Source: JAAYWY01 sp050945275 (GTDB taxonomy: Bacteria; Bacillota; DTU030; DUMP01). From it: a stretch of 5,248 bases of DNA. A program made the position numbers and the translations under genes. Positions 1-5,248 of this stretch are shown here, one piece after another. Within the stretch, counting starts at the first letter, position 1. Each line of letters begins with the position of its first letter. Below the pieces are notes generated by a model. That model did not search any database. It had not been told where the DNA came from and saw nothing but the letters and a program-made list of their open reading frames with translations. The DNA is taken from positions 1 to 5,248 of the forward strand of contig JBMNSQ010000113.1 in assembly GCA_050945275.1 (NCBI GenBank), read 5' to 3'.

Positions 1-949
1 CCTTTTCACCGGCGGTAAAATATAGAGACAGGGTGTGAGTTTTCTCTCCAGCTTCTAAATCCAGTATCGACAACAAATAGCGGGCGCCACTGGCGAGTAA
101 CCCGGTGGATAATGTTACGCTCTGGCCATCGGTAGCCACCTGCACAGCCTCTATCGGTACATTAACTTGTAAGCCCGTAGCTGGGACCAACCGATAACGG
201 GCGACCTGGGCAGCGCTTGATTGGTTAACGGGCCCACTAAAGGTAATGGTTACCGTATTTAAGTTAGTCGAGCTGGCAGTGGCACTGAGGGTACCTGTAA
301 CCGGTGGCTGGGTAGGGGTCGGCTCCTGTCCCCCTTGCTTTTTCCATACCTGCCAGATTACAGCAGCCGCTTGGTCGCGGGTTGCTGCTTGGGTAGGGAA
401 AAGAAAACCCTGATCAGTGCCAGAAATATAGCCTTTGGCCACTGTTCGGGCCACATCTTGTTTGGCCCAGGCAGAAACTTGGCCCCCATCTTTGAACCTG
501 GCAAGGAAACTGCTACCAGCGTCGGTCTCGTCTTTGAGTGCCCTTATTACCATACTGGCCATCTGCTCTCTAGTTAGGCCTTCAAAAGGACGGAACTTAC
601 CCGTATCGTCACCTTTGGCTACGCCGTGATAAGCAGCCGTCTCTACATACCGGTAGAACCAGTGTTCTTGGCGAACGTCGGAAAAAGTGGGCGGATAAGA
701 AACCGCCTCCGGCAAGCCGGTGGCTAGCACGAGCATCTTGATAAAATCAGCTCGAGTCACCGGATCCCGTGGGCGAAAATTATCCCCGCTGCTAATTATG
801 CCTGCAGCAACTAAATCGTTTACCTTCTCTTCCACCCAATGTCCTTTAAGATCGTCAAAAGCCCCGGCAGCCAGTACCGGTAAAGTAGCATTTAATAACA
901 GTAATGTTACCAATAGAAACGCGAGTCTTTTCGACCTGTTTCTTGCCAT
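1..949 (-). CDS. SLH-domain surface protein with Ig-like region (partial, C-terminus cut off by the window edge)
   Basis: The reading frame is open from an ATG at 947-949 to the window edge, giving 316 codons with no stop, so the C-terminus lies outside. Residues 1-28 are a signal peptide: basic MARNRSKR, a Leu-rich core, then a cleavage-like LAAG. Three SLH repeats follow at about 31-78, 89-139 and 152-202. Each has the usual F-D/K-D start, an aromatic near the front and a TRAE-type motif (VTRAD, LTREQ, ATRDQ), so all three look able to bind pyruvylated secondary cell-wall polymer. A Pro/Thr linker (about 207-219) leads to a beta-rich segment at 219-313 containing TVTITFSGPV. That pattern fits the bacterial Ig-like domains (Big_5/SbsA type) common in S-layer proteins. 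The start is supported by GAGG at 957-960, seven bases upstream, with GGGGAGG further up. The full protein could be an S-layer subunit or an SLH-anchored enzyme; the visible part cannot decide. Confidence 0.9.
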   Translation of the reverse strand, partial: MARNRSKRLAFLLVTLLLLNATLPVLAAGAFDDLKGHWVEEKVNDLVAAGIISSGDNFRPRDPVTRADFIKMLVLATGLPEAVSYPPTFSDVRQEHWFYRYVETAAYHGVAKGDDTGKFRPFEGLTREQMASMVIRALKDETDAGSSFLARFKDGGQVSAWAKQDVARTVAKGYISGTDQGFLFPTQAATRDQAAAVIWQVWKKQGGQEPTPTQPPVTGTLSATASSTNLNTVTITFSGPVNQSSAAQVARYRLVPATGLQVNVPIEAVQVATDGQSVTLSTGLLASGARYLLSILDLEAGEKTHTLSLYFTAGEK

Positions 950-989
950 TTAGAATCCTCATCCTCCCCGGCTCTCCAGTGTTGACCAT
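855..989 (-). CDS. Possible small ORF (44 aa) overlapping the start of the SLH gene out of frame
   Basis: An ATG at 987-989 has a textbook ribosome site, GGAGG at 997-1001 with a 7-base spacer. It opens a 44-codon frame ending in TGA at 855-857. The frame starts 40 bases before the SLH gene and overlaps its first 30 or so codons in a different frame. The product begins MVNTGEPGRMRILNGKK and ends in GCRGF. It is basic, has no evident signal peptide or membrane helix, and matches no family I recognise. It could be a coupling or leader ORF that delivers ribosomes to the SLH start, or chance. The overlapping SLH frame is clearly the real protein, so this entry is speculative. Confidence 0.2.
   Translation of the reverse strand: MVNTGEPGRMRILNGKKQVEKTRVSIGNITVIKCYFTGTGCRGF
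957..969 (-). promoter_or_regulatory. Ribosome binding region of the partial SLH gene
   Basis: Two purine-rich Shine-Dalgarno candidates precede the ATG at 947-949. GAGG at 957-960 has a 7-base spacing and GGGGAGG at 963-969 has a 13-base spacing. The nearer one fits best and fixes this start. An ATG lies between them (960-962) but is in another frame. Confidence 0.6.
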
Positions 990-1003
990 ATATTCGCCTC
1001 CAT

Positions 1004-1036
1004 AAAAAGAAAATCCTCCCAAAGGAGGAAGGATTT
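1004..1036 (-). terminator. Rho-independent terminator after the five-repeat SLH gene
   Basis: On the minus strand, 11 bases after the TAA at 1048-1050, AAATCCT-CC (1027-1036, one bulged T at 1029) pairs with GGAGGATTT (1011-1019). This leaves a loop of about 7 bases. An alternative register pairs CCTCC with GGAGG around a 4-base loop. The run TTTTCTTTTT follows. The stem plus U tail is a good intrinsic terminator. It lies only about 55 bases before the next SLH start, so downstream expression needs read-through or a promoter packed into the remaining bases. Confidence 0.8.
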
Positions 1037-1047
1037 CACTAAACCTT

Positions 1048-2922
1048 TTAATCTTCGGCCCTTATTTCATAAACAACTCCATCCGAAATAAGAAGCTCTA
1101 CCTGGCAGCCAATCTCAAGTTCGTCTATATTCACTCGCTCATCTTCTATGAAAAACCGGGCCTTTTTGTCTACCCTGTACTCACGCATACGACCAGTTCT
1201 ATGTTCTATCGTGACAAAGTCTTGGCTTCCTAGCTTAATTTGGACTAGTTCTCCTTCTATTGTTCGCTCGCCCCCATCCTCAGGTGACTCGGCCCAAATA
1301 ACCAGCGCCTCATCTGCTAAAACTCTCAGCTCCACCTGCCACCCTACCCTAAGGGCATCGAGAGTACTTCTTTTTTCGTCCACATAGATACGGGTATCGT
1401 CTTCGTCGACAAGATACGTGTGCTCTGCACGGCCTTTGATCCGAATGCTGATGGATGGATTAGCACCTAAAACCAAAGCCGTTATCTTACCTTCTATTTC
1501 TTCCTCCTTGGCTTTTTCCCGCTCGGCGTCTATCCGAAGAGCTTCTCTGTCAACTGCCCGCACCTTAACCTTATCCTTTGGTCGCAAATCCTCTAGCACT
1601 ACTACTTCACCGTTTAGGCGGATTCGAGTACGACCGGTAACCGAGAAGGTGTAGCTACGCCCCCGACTGTCTTCCACCGACAGCGAAGGTCTGGTCCGTG
1701 TAACAACGGTCTTAATCGTACCAGTTATCTCTTCTTCATTAGATTCGGCGGCTATTTCAATAGCTACATATCCTTTGTCTTCCTCTACACCTTCAACTGT
1801 TACGTTTTGCCCTAACTTCAGGTCGCTTAAGAATACTTCCCTCCCGTCCAATGTTATTACCGTGTCATCTGTTACTTCAAAAGTAGTCTCTTTTCCTCTG
1901 CTGTCTTTTACGGTAATAGACGCTCCCTGTCCTTTGGTGAGAGCATTGATAACACCATCCACCGTTATCTCTTCATCATCTTGATTCTCAGCCCTAATAT
2001 AAGCCACTTCTTGTGTACCGTTTTTCCGGGTTAAAACGAGGCGTACCCGTTGTCCACGAGCTAAATCATCCAAGTCGGCCTGCTTTCCATCTACGTAAAC
2101 AATGCAATCATCGCTAACAATGTAATCGTATGTGTCCTGTTTAGTTTTTACGGTTAAAATTGGGACTTCCCTATTGCCACTCATCCGGAGCCGCACAATC
2201 TCACCGTATACCTGTGTTTGCTGCTCGGTCCGATTAGCTAGTCGGCTAATTATCAGCGACATAATTTTAGCCATTTGGCCCCGGTTTACTAAATCATACG
2301 GCAACCAGCGTCCATCAGGCGTGCCCACCATAATACCCTTTTTTGCCACTAAAACAATATATGCCTTTAGGTTATTCGGCAAATCATTAAGATCGCGAAG
2401 CCCAGGTAAATCGAAGTCATCTAGCCAATCATTTTCATCGAACAACCGGCTGATGAACCGAGCTACGTCAAGCCGAGTTGCCTTTTGACCGGGCCGTAAA
2501 TTAGCAAGCTCTTTATCGTTAATTAGTCCTTTCTCAAGCGCCACCCGGACATAGCCGCGGGCCCAGGCTGGGATACCGGCCATGTTACGGATCGTGTCCT
2601 TATCACGCTGATACTTTTGCGCAGCTTCTTCGTAACCCAAGGCCCGCACCAACGTTACCAGCACCTGAACGCTTTCCACACTATCATCGGGAGCAAACAA
2701 GTCTTCGGTTATGCCCTGAAAGATCCCTGCCGCTGTGAGCTGTTCAATGTAGTTTTTGGCCCAGTTCTTTTCAATGTCTTTAAACTTAATCTTTGGGCCC
2801 TTACCCGGGTTACCGGAATTCCCAGTCCACTTTGGCGCTGCCAGCCCTATCTGGGGGACAAGGCTAAATAACATCGCCATCAGCACCAGTACCGTAACCA
2901 TGAGCCGAACCGTTCGTTTCAT
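1048..2922 (-). CDS. Secreted SLH-domain protein with five tandem beta-rich (DUF5666-like) repeats
   Basis: This encodes 624 residues. Residues 1-29 are a signal peptide (MKRTVR, hydrophobic core, GLAA). A Gly/Pro/Lys linker follows (about 33-45). Three SLH repeats then sit at about 46-95, 115-160 and 176-228. They are divergent: the TRAE-type position reads SVESV, ATRLD and VNRGQ, so only the second keeps TR. Residues 236-624 are five tandem copies of a module of about 75 residues, starting near 236, 318, 397, 474 and 553. The shared pattern is E-I-x-G-x-I, a Ser-I-x-V strand, a Tyr/Phe-x-V strand, an I-x-V/L-D/N-G turn, L-D-D-L-x-x-G-Q-x-V, then an A-x-x-I-x-A-E end, with acidic Glu-rich linkers. 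The pattern resembles DUF5666-type small beta-barrel domains; that is my inference. The only cysteines are C273 in repeat 1 and C606 in repeat 5. AAGGAGG at 2934-2940 supports the start. The likely role is a wall-anchored structural or binding protein; the ligand is unknown. Confidence 0.93.
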   Translation of the reverse strand: MKRTVRLMVTVLVLMAMLFSLVPQIGLAAPKWTGNSGNPGKGPKIKFKDIEKNWAKNYIEQLTAAGIFQGITEDLFAPDDSVESVQVLVTLVRALGYEEAAQKYQRDKDTIRNMAGIPAWARGYVRVALEKGLINDKELANLRPGQKATRLDVARFISRLFDENDWLDDFDLPGLRDLNDLPNNLKAYIVLVAKKGIMVGTPDGRWLPYDLVNRGQMAKIMSLIISRLANRTEQQTQVYGEIVRLRMSGNREVPILTVKTKQDTYDYIVSDDCIVYVDGKQADLDDLARGQRVRLVLTRKNGTQEVAYIRAENQDDEEITVDGVINALTKGQGASITVKDSRGKETTFEVTDDTVITLDGREVFLSDLKLGQNVTVEGVEEDKGYVAIEIAAESNEEEITGTIKTVVTRTRPSLSVEDSRGRSYTFSVTGRTRIRLNGEVVVLEDLRPKDKVKVRAVDREALRIDAEREKAKEEEIEGKITALVLGANPSISIRIKGRAEHTYLVDEDDTRIYVDEKRSTLDALRVGWQVELRVLADEALVIWAESPEDGGERTIEGELVQIKLGSQDFVTIEHRTGRMREYRVDKKARFFIEDERVNIDELEIGCQVELLISDGVVYEIRAED

Positions 2923-2933
2923 AACTACGCCTT

Positions 2934-2940
2934 CCTCCTT
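2934..2940 (-). promoter_or_regulatory. Strong Shine-Dalgarno site of the five-repeat SLH gene
   Basis: AAGGAGG lies 11 bases before the ATG at 2920-2922 and is preceded by an A-rich stretch. The spacing is slightly long, but no later start codon has a comparable site, so this ATG is preferred over the Met at residue 8. Confidence 0.7.
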
Positions 2941-2993
2941 TTTCTTTTTGTGTCCTATACTACTTAGTCGCGGCTACTTCTAATTTTTGGGGG

Positions 2994-3022
2994 GTATTAG
3001 GTAAAATTTTTTCCTCGGCCAA
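2994..3022 (-). promoter_or_regulatory. Weak sigma-A-like promoter candidate for the five-repeat SLH gene
   Basis: On the minus strand, TTGGCC (3017-3022) and TAATAC (2994-2999) are separated by exactly 17 bases of A/T-rich sequence, between the hairpin after the protease and the SLH gene. The -35 box matches the consensus at four of six positions and the -10 box at only three. If used, the leader would be about 65 bases. The rest of the 145-base gap holds an A-rich tract, a run of six C and no recognised riboswitch. Confidence 0.22.
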
Positions 3023-3041
3023 AGCATAGACGATAACGACA

Positions 3042-3065
3042 ACAGGGGCGCGTTTGCGCCCCTGT
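3042..3065 (-). terminator. GC-rich hairpin after the S41 peptidase gene, probable terminator
   Basis: A perfect 10-bp stem, ACAGGGGCGC with GCGCCCCTGT around a 4-base loop (3052-3055), begins two bases after the TAA at 3068-3070. On the minus strand it is followed by TGTCGTTATCG, which has no continuous U run. It may be a weak or factor-dependent terminator, or a 3'-end-stabilising hairpin that lets some transcription continue into the SLH gene. Confidence 0.6.
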
Positions 3066-3067
3066 CT

Positions 3068-4468
3068 TTATGCTGCCTTCTCTATTCGGTCCGCCATGAG
3101 CCCCTTCAGGACCTCAACCGCCTTCTCCAATTGCGGATCCTTGTTATTGACCGCCATCAACCGATCATTGATGACATCCAGTGTGTGCTGATTCACCTGG
3201 CCGTCGGCGACTAATCCGCTTTCCTGTTGCAGCTGCTGTACTGCCTCCACCGTTTCGTCACTATATATACCATCTACTTCCGGAATGTCGTAACCTAGCA
3301 CTTTCAGACGCTGCTGCAACTGGGCCACATCTAGACCACCGGTCTCCGGCTTAAGTACACGTTTTAAGTCCAGTGCCGGTAATCGCCGCTCTTTAGGTGC
3401 GGGTACGAACACGTCGGGTACAATTCCTTCTTTATTAATATCTCGCCCGCTGGGAGTCAGATAGCGTCCGGTAGTAATCTTAAGAGCGCCGCCATCTTCC
3501 AAGGAAAAAACGTCTTGTATCATTGCCTTACCAAAGGTTTTTTCCCCCACTAACAAGCCTACTTCCCGATCCTGCACCGCTCCGGCTACAATCTCCGCCG
3601 CACTAGCACTTCCCCCGTCCACCAATACCACCAGCGGCCACCGGCTGGCCTTTAGTTTGGAGTTTAGAGCACGCCGCACATCTGACCTTCGTTCTTCCAC
3701 AAACACTACTGGACCGGCGGGAACAAATTCTTGCGCCACTTCCAATGCCTGATTTAACAAGCCACCGGGATTGCCGCGCAAATCTAACACTATACCCTCT
3801 ATTTTTTCTTCCGATAGTGCAGCCAAAGCTTCCCTAAGCCGTTTGCTAGCATGCTCATTAAAATTGGTTAACCGAATGTAACCTATCTTCTCCGGCAGAA
3901 GCTCCCACTCTACTGGATTCACCTCTATAATCTCGCGGGTGATGGAAAACGATAGCTGCTCGCTATCTCTTTCCACCTCCAGGACAACTTCCGTTCCCGG
4001 TTCACCTATTATTAGACTACTAGCCGCATTCACATTCAATCCACGAATGTCTTTACCGTCCACCTTCAAAATACGATCATCCGGCTTAAGCCCTACCCGC
4101 TCACCCGGTGTTCCTTTGATCGGGGAGACAACAGTGACATAACCTTCTCGAGCAGTTATGACCACCCCCACGCCACCAAAAGTACCACTGAGGCTGGCTT
4201 TAAAATCTCGATAGTCATCAGCAGAAAGATAGGTTGAATACGGATCCTCTAACGATTCCACCATTCCCCGCAGTGCACCCTCGATTAGTTTATCGGTCGG
4301 CACTTCTTCTACATAATCCTCTTTTATTCGGCTTAGAACATCTAATAAGTGGATTACGTCCTCGTCCGGCCCCGCAAAAGCGCGTACTAACGTGGGAACC
4401 TTAACTGTCAACGCACTGCAAACTATAACAACTGCCAGCAGCAGTACTAGCTGTTTTCTCTTTCGCAT
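3068..4468 (-). CDS. S41 family carboxy-terminal processing peptidase with PDZ and peptidoglycan-binding domains (CtpA/CtpB type)
   Basis: This is a membrane-anchored serine protease that cleaves proteins from near their C-terminus outside the cytoplasm. Counting from the Met at 4466-4468 (466 residues), residues 1-32 are a signal anchor (MRKRK, then a hydrophobic run). The S41 N-terminal helical region is about 38-82. The PDZ domain is about 92-172, with GGVG at 98-101. The core motif LDLRGNPGG is at 228-236. The catalytic residues are Ser289 in GSASAAE, Lys314 in GEKTFGK and Gln318. The 25-residue Ser-Lys gap and Lys+4 Gln match the CtpB/Prc arrangement, so it should be active. A peptidoglycan-binding domain (PG_binding_1 type) spans about 377-436 and precedes a tail with DPQLEKAVEVLK. 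I chose this start for its GGTGA-like site at 4474-4478; an ATG five codons earlier (4481-4483) with a distant AGGGG remains possible. B. subtilis CtpA and CtpB have similar length and layout, but which of them this matches cannot be told. The substrate is unknown. Confidence 0.94.
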   Translation of the reverse strand: MRKRKQLVLLLAVVIVCSALTVKVPTLVRAFAGPDEDVIHLLDVLSRIKEDYVEEVPTDKLIEGALRGMVESLEDPYSTYLSADDYRDFKASLSGTFGGVGVVITAREGYVTVVSPIKGTPGERVGLKPDDRILKVDGKDIRGLNVNAASSLIIGEPGTEVVLEVERDSEQLSFSITREIIEVNPVEWELLPEKIGYIRLTNFNEHASKRLREALAALSEEKIEGIVLDLRGNPGGLLNQALEVAQEFVPAGPVVFVEERRSDVRRALNSKLKASRWPLVVLVDGGSASAAEIVAGAVQDREVGLLVGEKTFGKAMIQDVFSLEDGGALKITTGRYLTPSGRDINKEGIVPDVFVPAPKERRLPALDLKRVLKPETGGLDVAQLQQRLKVLGYDIPEVDGIYSDETVEAVQQLQQESGLVADGQVNQHTLDVINDRLMAVNNKDPQLEKAVEVLKGLMADRIEKAA

Positions 4469-4553
4469 GGGTCTCACCCTCATTTCAAATTAAGCCCCTA
4501 ACAATCACTCTATTCGCCATCAGCTACCAAAAACCTTCGCCGTAAGCGCTGCT

Positions 4554-5141
4554 CTAGTTATTTCCGGCAGCAGCTAGCCCATAGACAACTATGTCCGTCA
4601 CTGCAGCTGCTACCGCCTCCGGCTCCCAAGGTTGTTGTTCCACTAAATACGTCCCACCTATGGATGACAATACCCCTATAAAAGCCTGAGCGGCAAAAAG
4701 AGTATCCACCGACCGCAAAACTCCCGCATCAATACCTTGTTTTATCACATCGGCCACCAATTGCTGAGCCAGGCGAGATATTTTTATTAGACGCCCTCGG
4801 TGAGAAGACATAATAGCTGGGTCGGAGATAATAATTCGAGCTATGTTTCGATGCTCAGCAATAAACTGTAAGTGTACAACCGATATGCGTCGCAGTTTTT
4901 CCTGGGGCGAACAGTTAACAGCGATTTCCCGAATTAGATTATCCATATATCGACTCATGCCAGCTTCTACCGCTTGCTCAAACACAGCTTTCTTAGAAGG
5001 AAAATACTCGTACACCGTCCCTTTGCCTACGCCCGCTTCCTGTGCAATATCTTCGATCCGAGTCTGGCTAAAACCGCGCAAAGCGAATACTCGCTGCGCC
5101 GCCGCTAAAATTGCCTGGGCTTTATCCGCTCTAGTTGACAC
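4554..5141 (-). CDS. TetR/AcrR family transcriptional regulator
   Basis: This 195-residue protein is the usual TetR-family length. The N-terminal DNA-binding domain spans about residues 8-56. It contains ILAAAQRVFALRGF, the helix-turn-helix segment TRIEDIAQEAGVGKGTVYEYF (residues 27-47) and the following PSKKAVFEQAV. This is a near-consensus TetR_N domain, with VGKGTVYEYF as the recognition helix region. Residues 60-195 form the helical C-terminal ligand-binding and dimerisation domain, which is family-variable and does not reveal the ligand. The start is GTG at 5139-5141, overlapping by one base the TAG of the upstream gene (TAGTG), so translation is probably coupled. Its Shine-Dalgarno sequence lies inside an inverted repeat. 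About 85 bases without a terminator separate it from the peptidase start, so the two may be co-transcribed. TetR proteins often control a neighbouring efflux or envelope gene; the partner here is most likely the upstream gene. Confidence 0.92.
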   Translation of the reverse strand: MSTRADKAQAILAAAQRVFALRGFSQTRIEDIAQEAGVGKGTVYEYFPSKKAVFEQAVEAGMSRYMDNLIREIAVNCSPQEKLRRISVVHLQFIAEHRNIARIIISDPAIMSSHRGRLIKISRLAQQLVADVIKQGIDAGVLRSVDTLFAAQAFIGVLSSIGGTYLVEQQPWEPEAVAAAVTDIVVYGLAAAGNN

Positions 5142-5248
5142 TACAAACTGCCACCTCCGCGCGCCGCGGAGGTACCGGTGGTGAGACCTTTTTCCGCTGC
5201 CTGCAAACTGGCTAGAGCCAAAGCATAGCCTTGCTTGATACCAATAAG
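5141..5248 (-). CDS. C-terminal end of an unidentified alanine-rich protein (partial)
   Basis: The frame enters at the window edge and ends with TAG at 5141-5143, giving 35 visible residues. They start LIGIKQGYALALASLQ, continue AAEKGLTTGTSAARG and end GGSL. The first 20 form an amphipathic, Ala/Leu-rich helix and the end is a Gly/Ser/Thr-rich loose tail. Three points support coding: the stop overlaps the next start, there is good ribosome-site spacing to the TetR gene, and the frame is open throughout. The pattern Y-x-x-ALA-x-L-x-x-A-x-x-GL loosely resembles the end of TolC-type outer-membrane efflux proteins. That would suit a TetR neighbour, but 35 residues are too few to assign a family. 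Confidence 0.6.
   Translation of the reverse strand, partial: LIGIKQGYALALASLQAAEKGLTTGTSAARGGGSL
5153..5173 (-). repeat. 9-bp inverted repeat covering the TetR ribosome site (possible operator or mRNA hairpin)
   Basis: ACCTCCGCG (5165-5173 on the minus strand) and CGCGGAGGT (5153-5161) are perfect inverted repeats with a 3-base centre, 21 bases in total. The 3' arm contains GGAGGT (5153-5158), the only good Shine-Dalgarno sequence for the GTG at 5139-5141, spaced by 11 bases. In RNA it would form a very stable stem that hides the ribosome site until ribosomes finishing the upstream gene open it. In DNA its dyad symmetry and size also suit a TetR-type operator. Both roles are inference. Confidence 0.5.

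Noticed and set aside
335..953. Plus-strand open frames at 335-577, 435-629 and 720-953
   Set aside because: They lie entirely opposite the SLH gene, whose minus-strand frame gives clear SLH motifs. The plus-strand products are low-complexity and match no family.
982..993. TTGACC followed by an AT-rich stretch on the plus strand, as a promoter
   Set aside because: No -10 box at 16-18 bases and no plus-strand gene downstream.
1102..2210. Repeat units of the SLH protein read as copper amine oxidase N-terminal-like domains, because of V-x-V-D-G-K
   Set aside because: The hallmark G-R-T-x-V-P-x-R segment is missing from all five copies, while the LxxLxxGQxV pattern is constant.
1148..2983. Plus-strand open frames opposite the five-repeat SLH gene
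   Set aside because: They are Ser/Arg-rich shadow translations with no domain, while the minus frame has a signal peptide and repeated motifs.
2980..3000. CTAAT...ATTAG inverted repeat around a run of six G, as a terminator or riboswitch element
   Set aside because: Only 5 bp with an 11-base loop, weak A/T pairing and no wider conserved fold recognised.
3939..5184. Plus-strand open frames at 3939-4142 and 4843-5184
   Set aside because: They are shadows of the S41 peptidase and TetR genes, with no ribosome site or recognisable domain.
3018..5228. A 12-base direct match, GCCAAAGCATAG, at 3018-3029 and 5217-5228
   Set aside because: One 12-mer match is about what chance gives in a window this size. 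The flanks differ and one copy is inside coding sequence.
1..5248. CRISPR arrays, insertion sequences, tRNA, rRNA, toxin-antitoxin or phage-defence genes
   Set aside because: Read on both strands, I saw no regularly spaced direct repeats, transposase motifs, cloverleaf sequences or defence-family domains.

Overview
The window reads as one stretch of Gram-positive (Bacillota) chromosome in which every supported gene lies on the minus strand. Transcription therefore runs from high to low coordinates. Two exported proteins with S-layer homology (SLH) domains, a carboxy-terminal processing protease with a peptidoglycan-binding domain, strong AGGAGG-type ribosome sites and moderate GC content suggest a cell-envelope region of an anaerobic or thermophilic Clostridia-type bacterium (Peptococcaceae or Moorella-like). 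That placement is inferred from gene content only.

In transcription order, the window opens with the last 35 codons of an unidentified alanine-rich protein (5141-5248). Its TAG stop overlaps the GTG start of a TetR/AcrR-family regulator (4554-5141). A 9-bp inverted repeat covers the regulator's Shine-Dalgarno sequence. Then comes an S41 peptidase (3068-4468) with signal anchor, PDZ domain, intact Ser/Lys/Gln catalytic residues and a C-terminal peptidoglycan-binding domain. It is followed by a strong hairpin at 3042-3065. Next is a 624-residue secreted protein (1048-2922) with three divergent SLH repeats and five tandem copies of a roughly 75-residue beta-rich module. A U-tailed terminator closes it. 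The last gene (1-949, cut by the window edge) encodes a second SLH protein with three near-canonical SLH repeats and the start of an Ig-like region.

The two SLH proteins are probably anchored to secondary cell-wall polymer. The S41 protease probably acts outside the membrane, close to peptidoglycan. The TetR protein may regulate the upstream gene it is coupled to, and possibly itself. A functional link between the protease and the SLH proteins is only suggested by proximity.

No mobile element, CRISPR array, tRNA or rRNA was seen, and no gene-free stretch exceeds 150 bases. I see no strong case for a wholly new system. The points most worth a second look are the five-repeat SLH protein, the hairpin-occluded and stop-coupled TetR start, and an out-of-frame small ORF with an excellent ribosome site ahead of the partial SLH gene.
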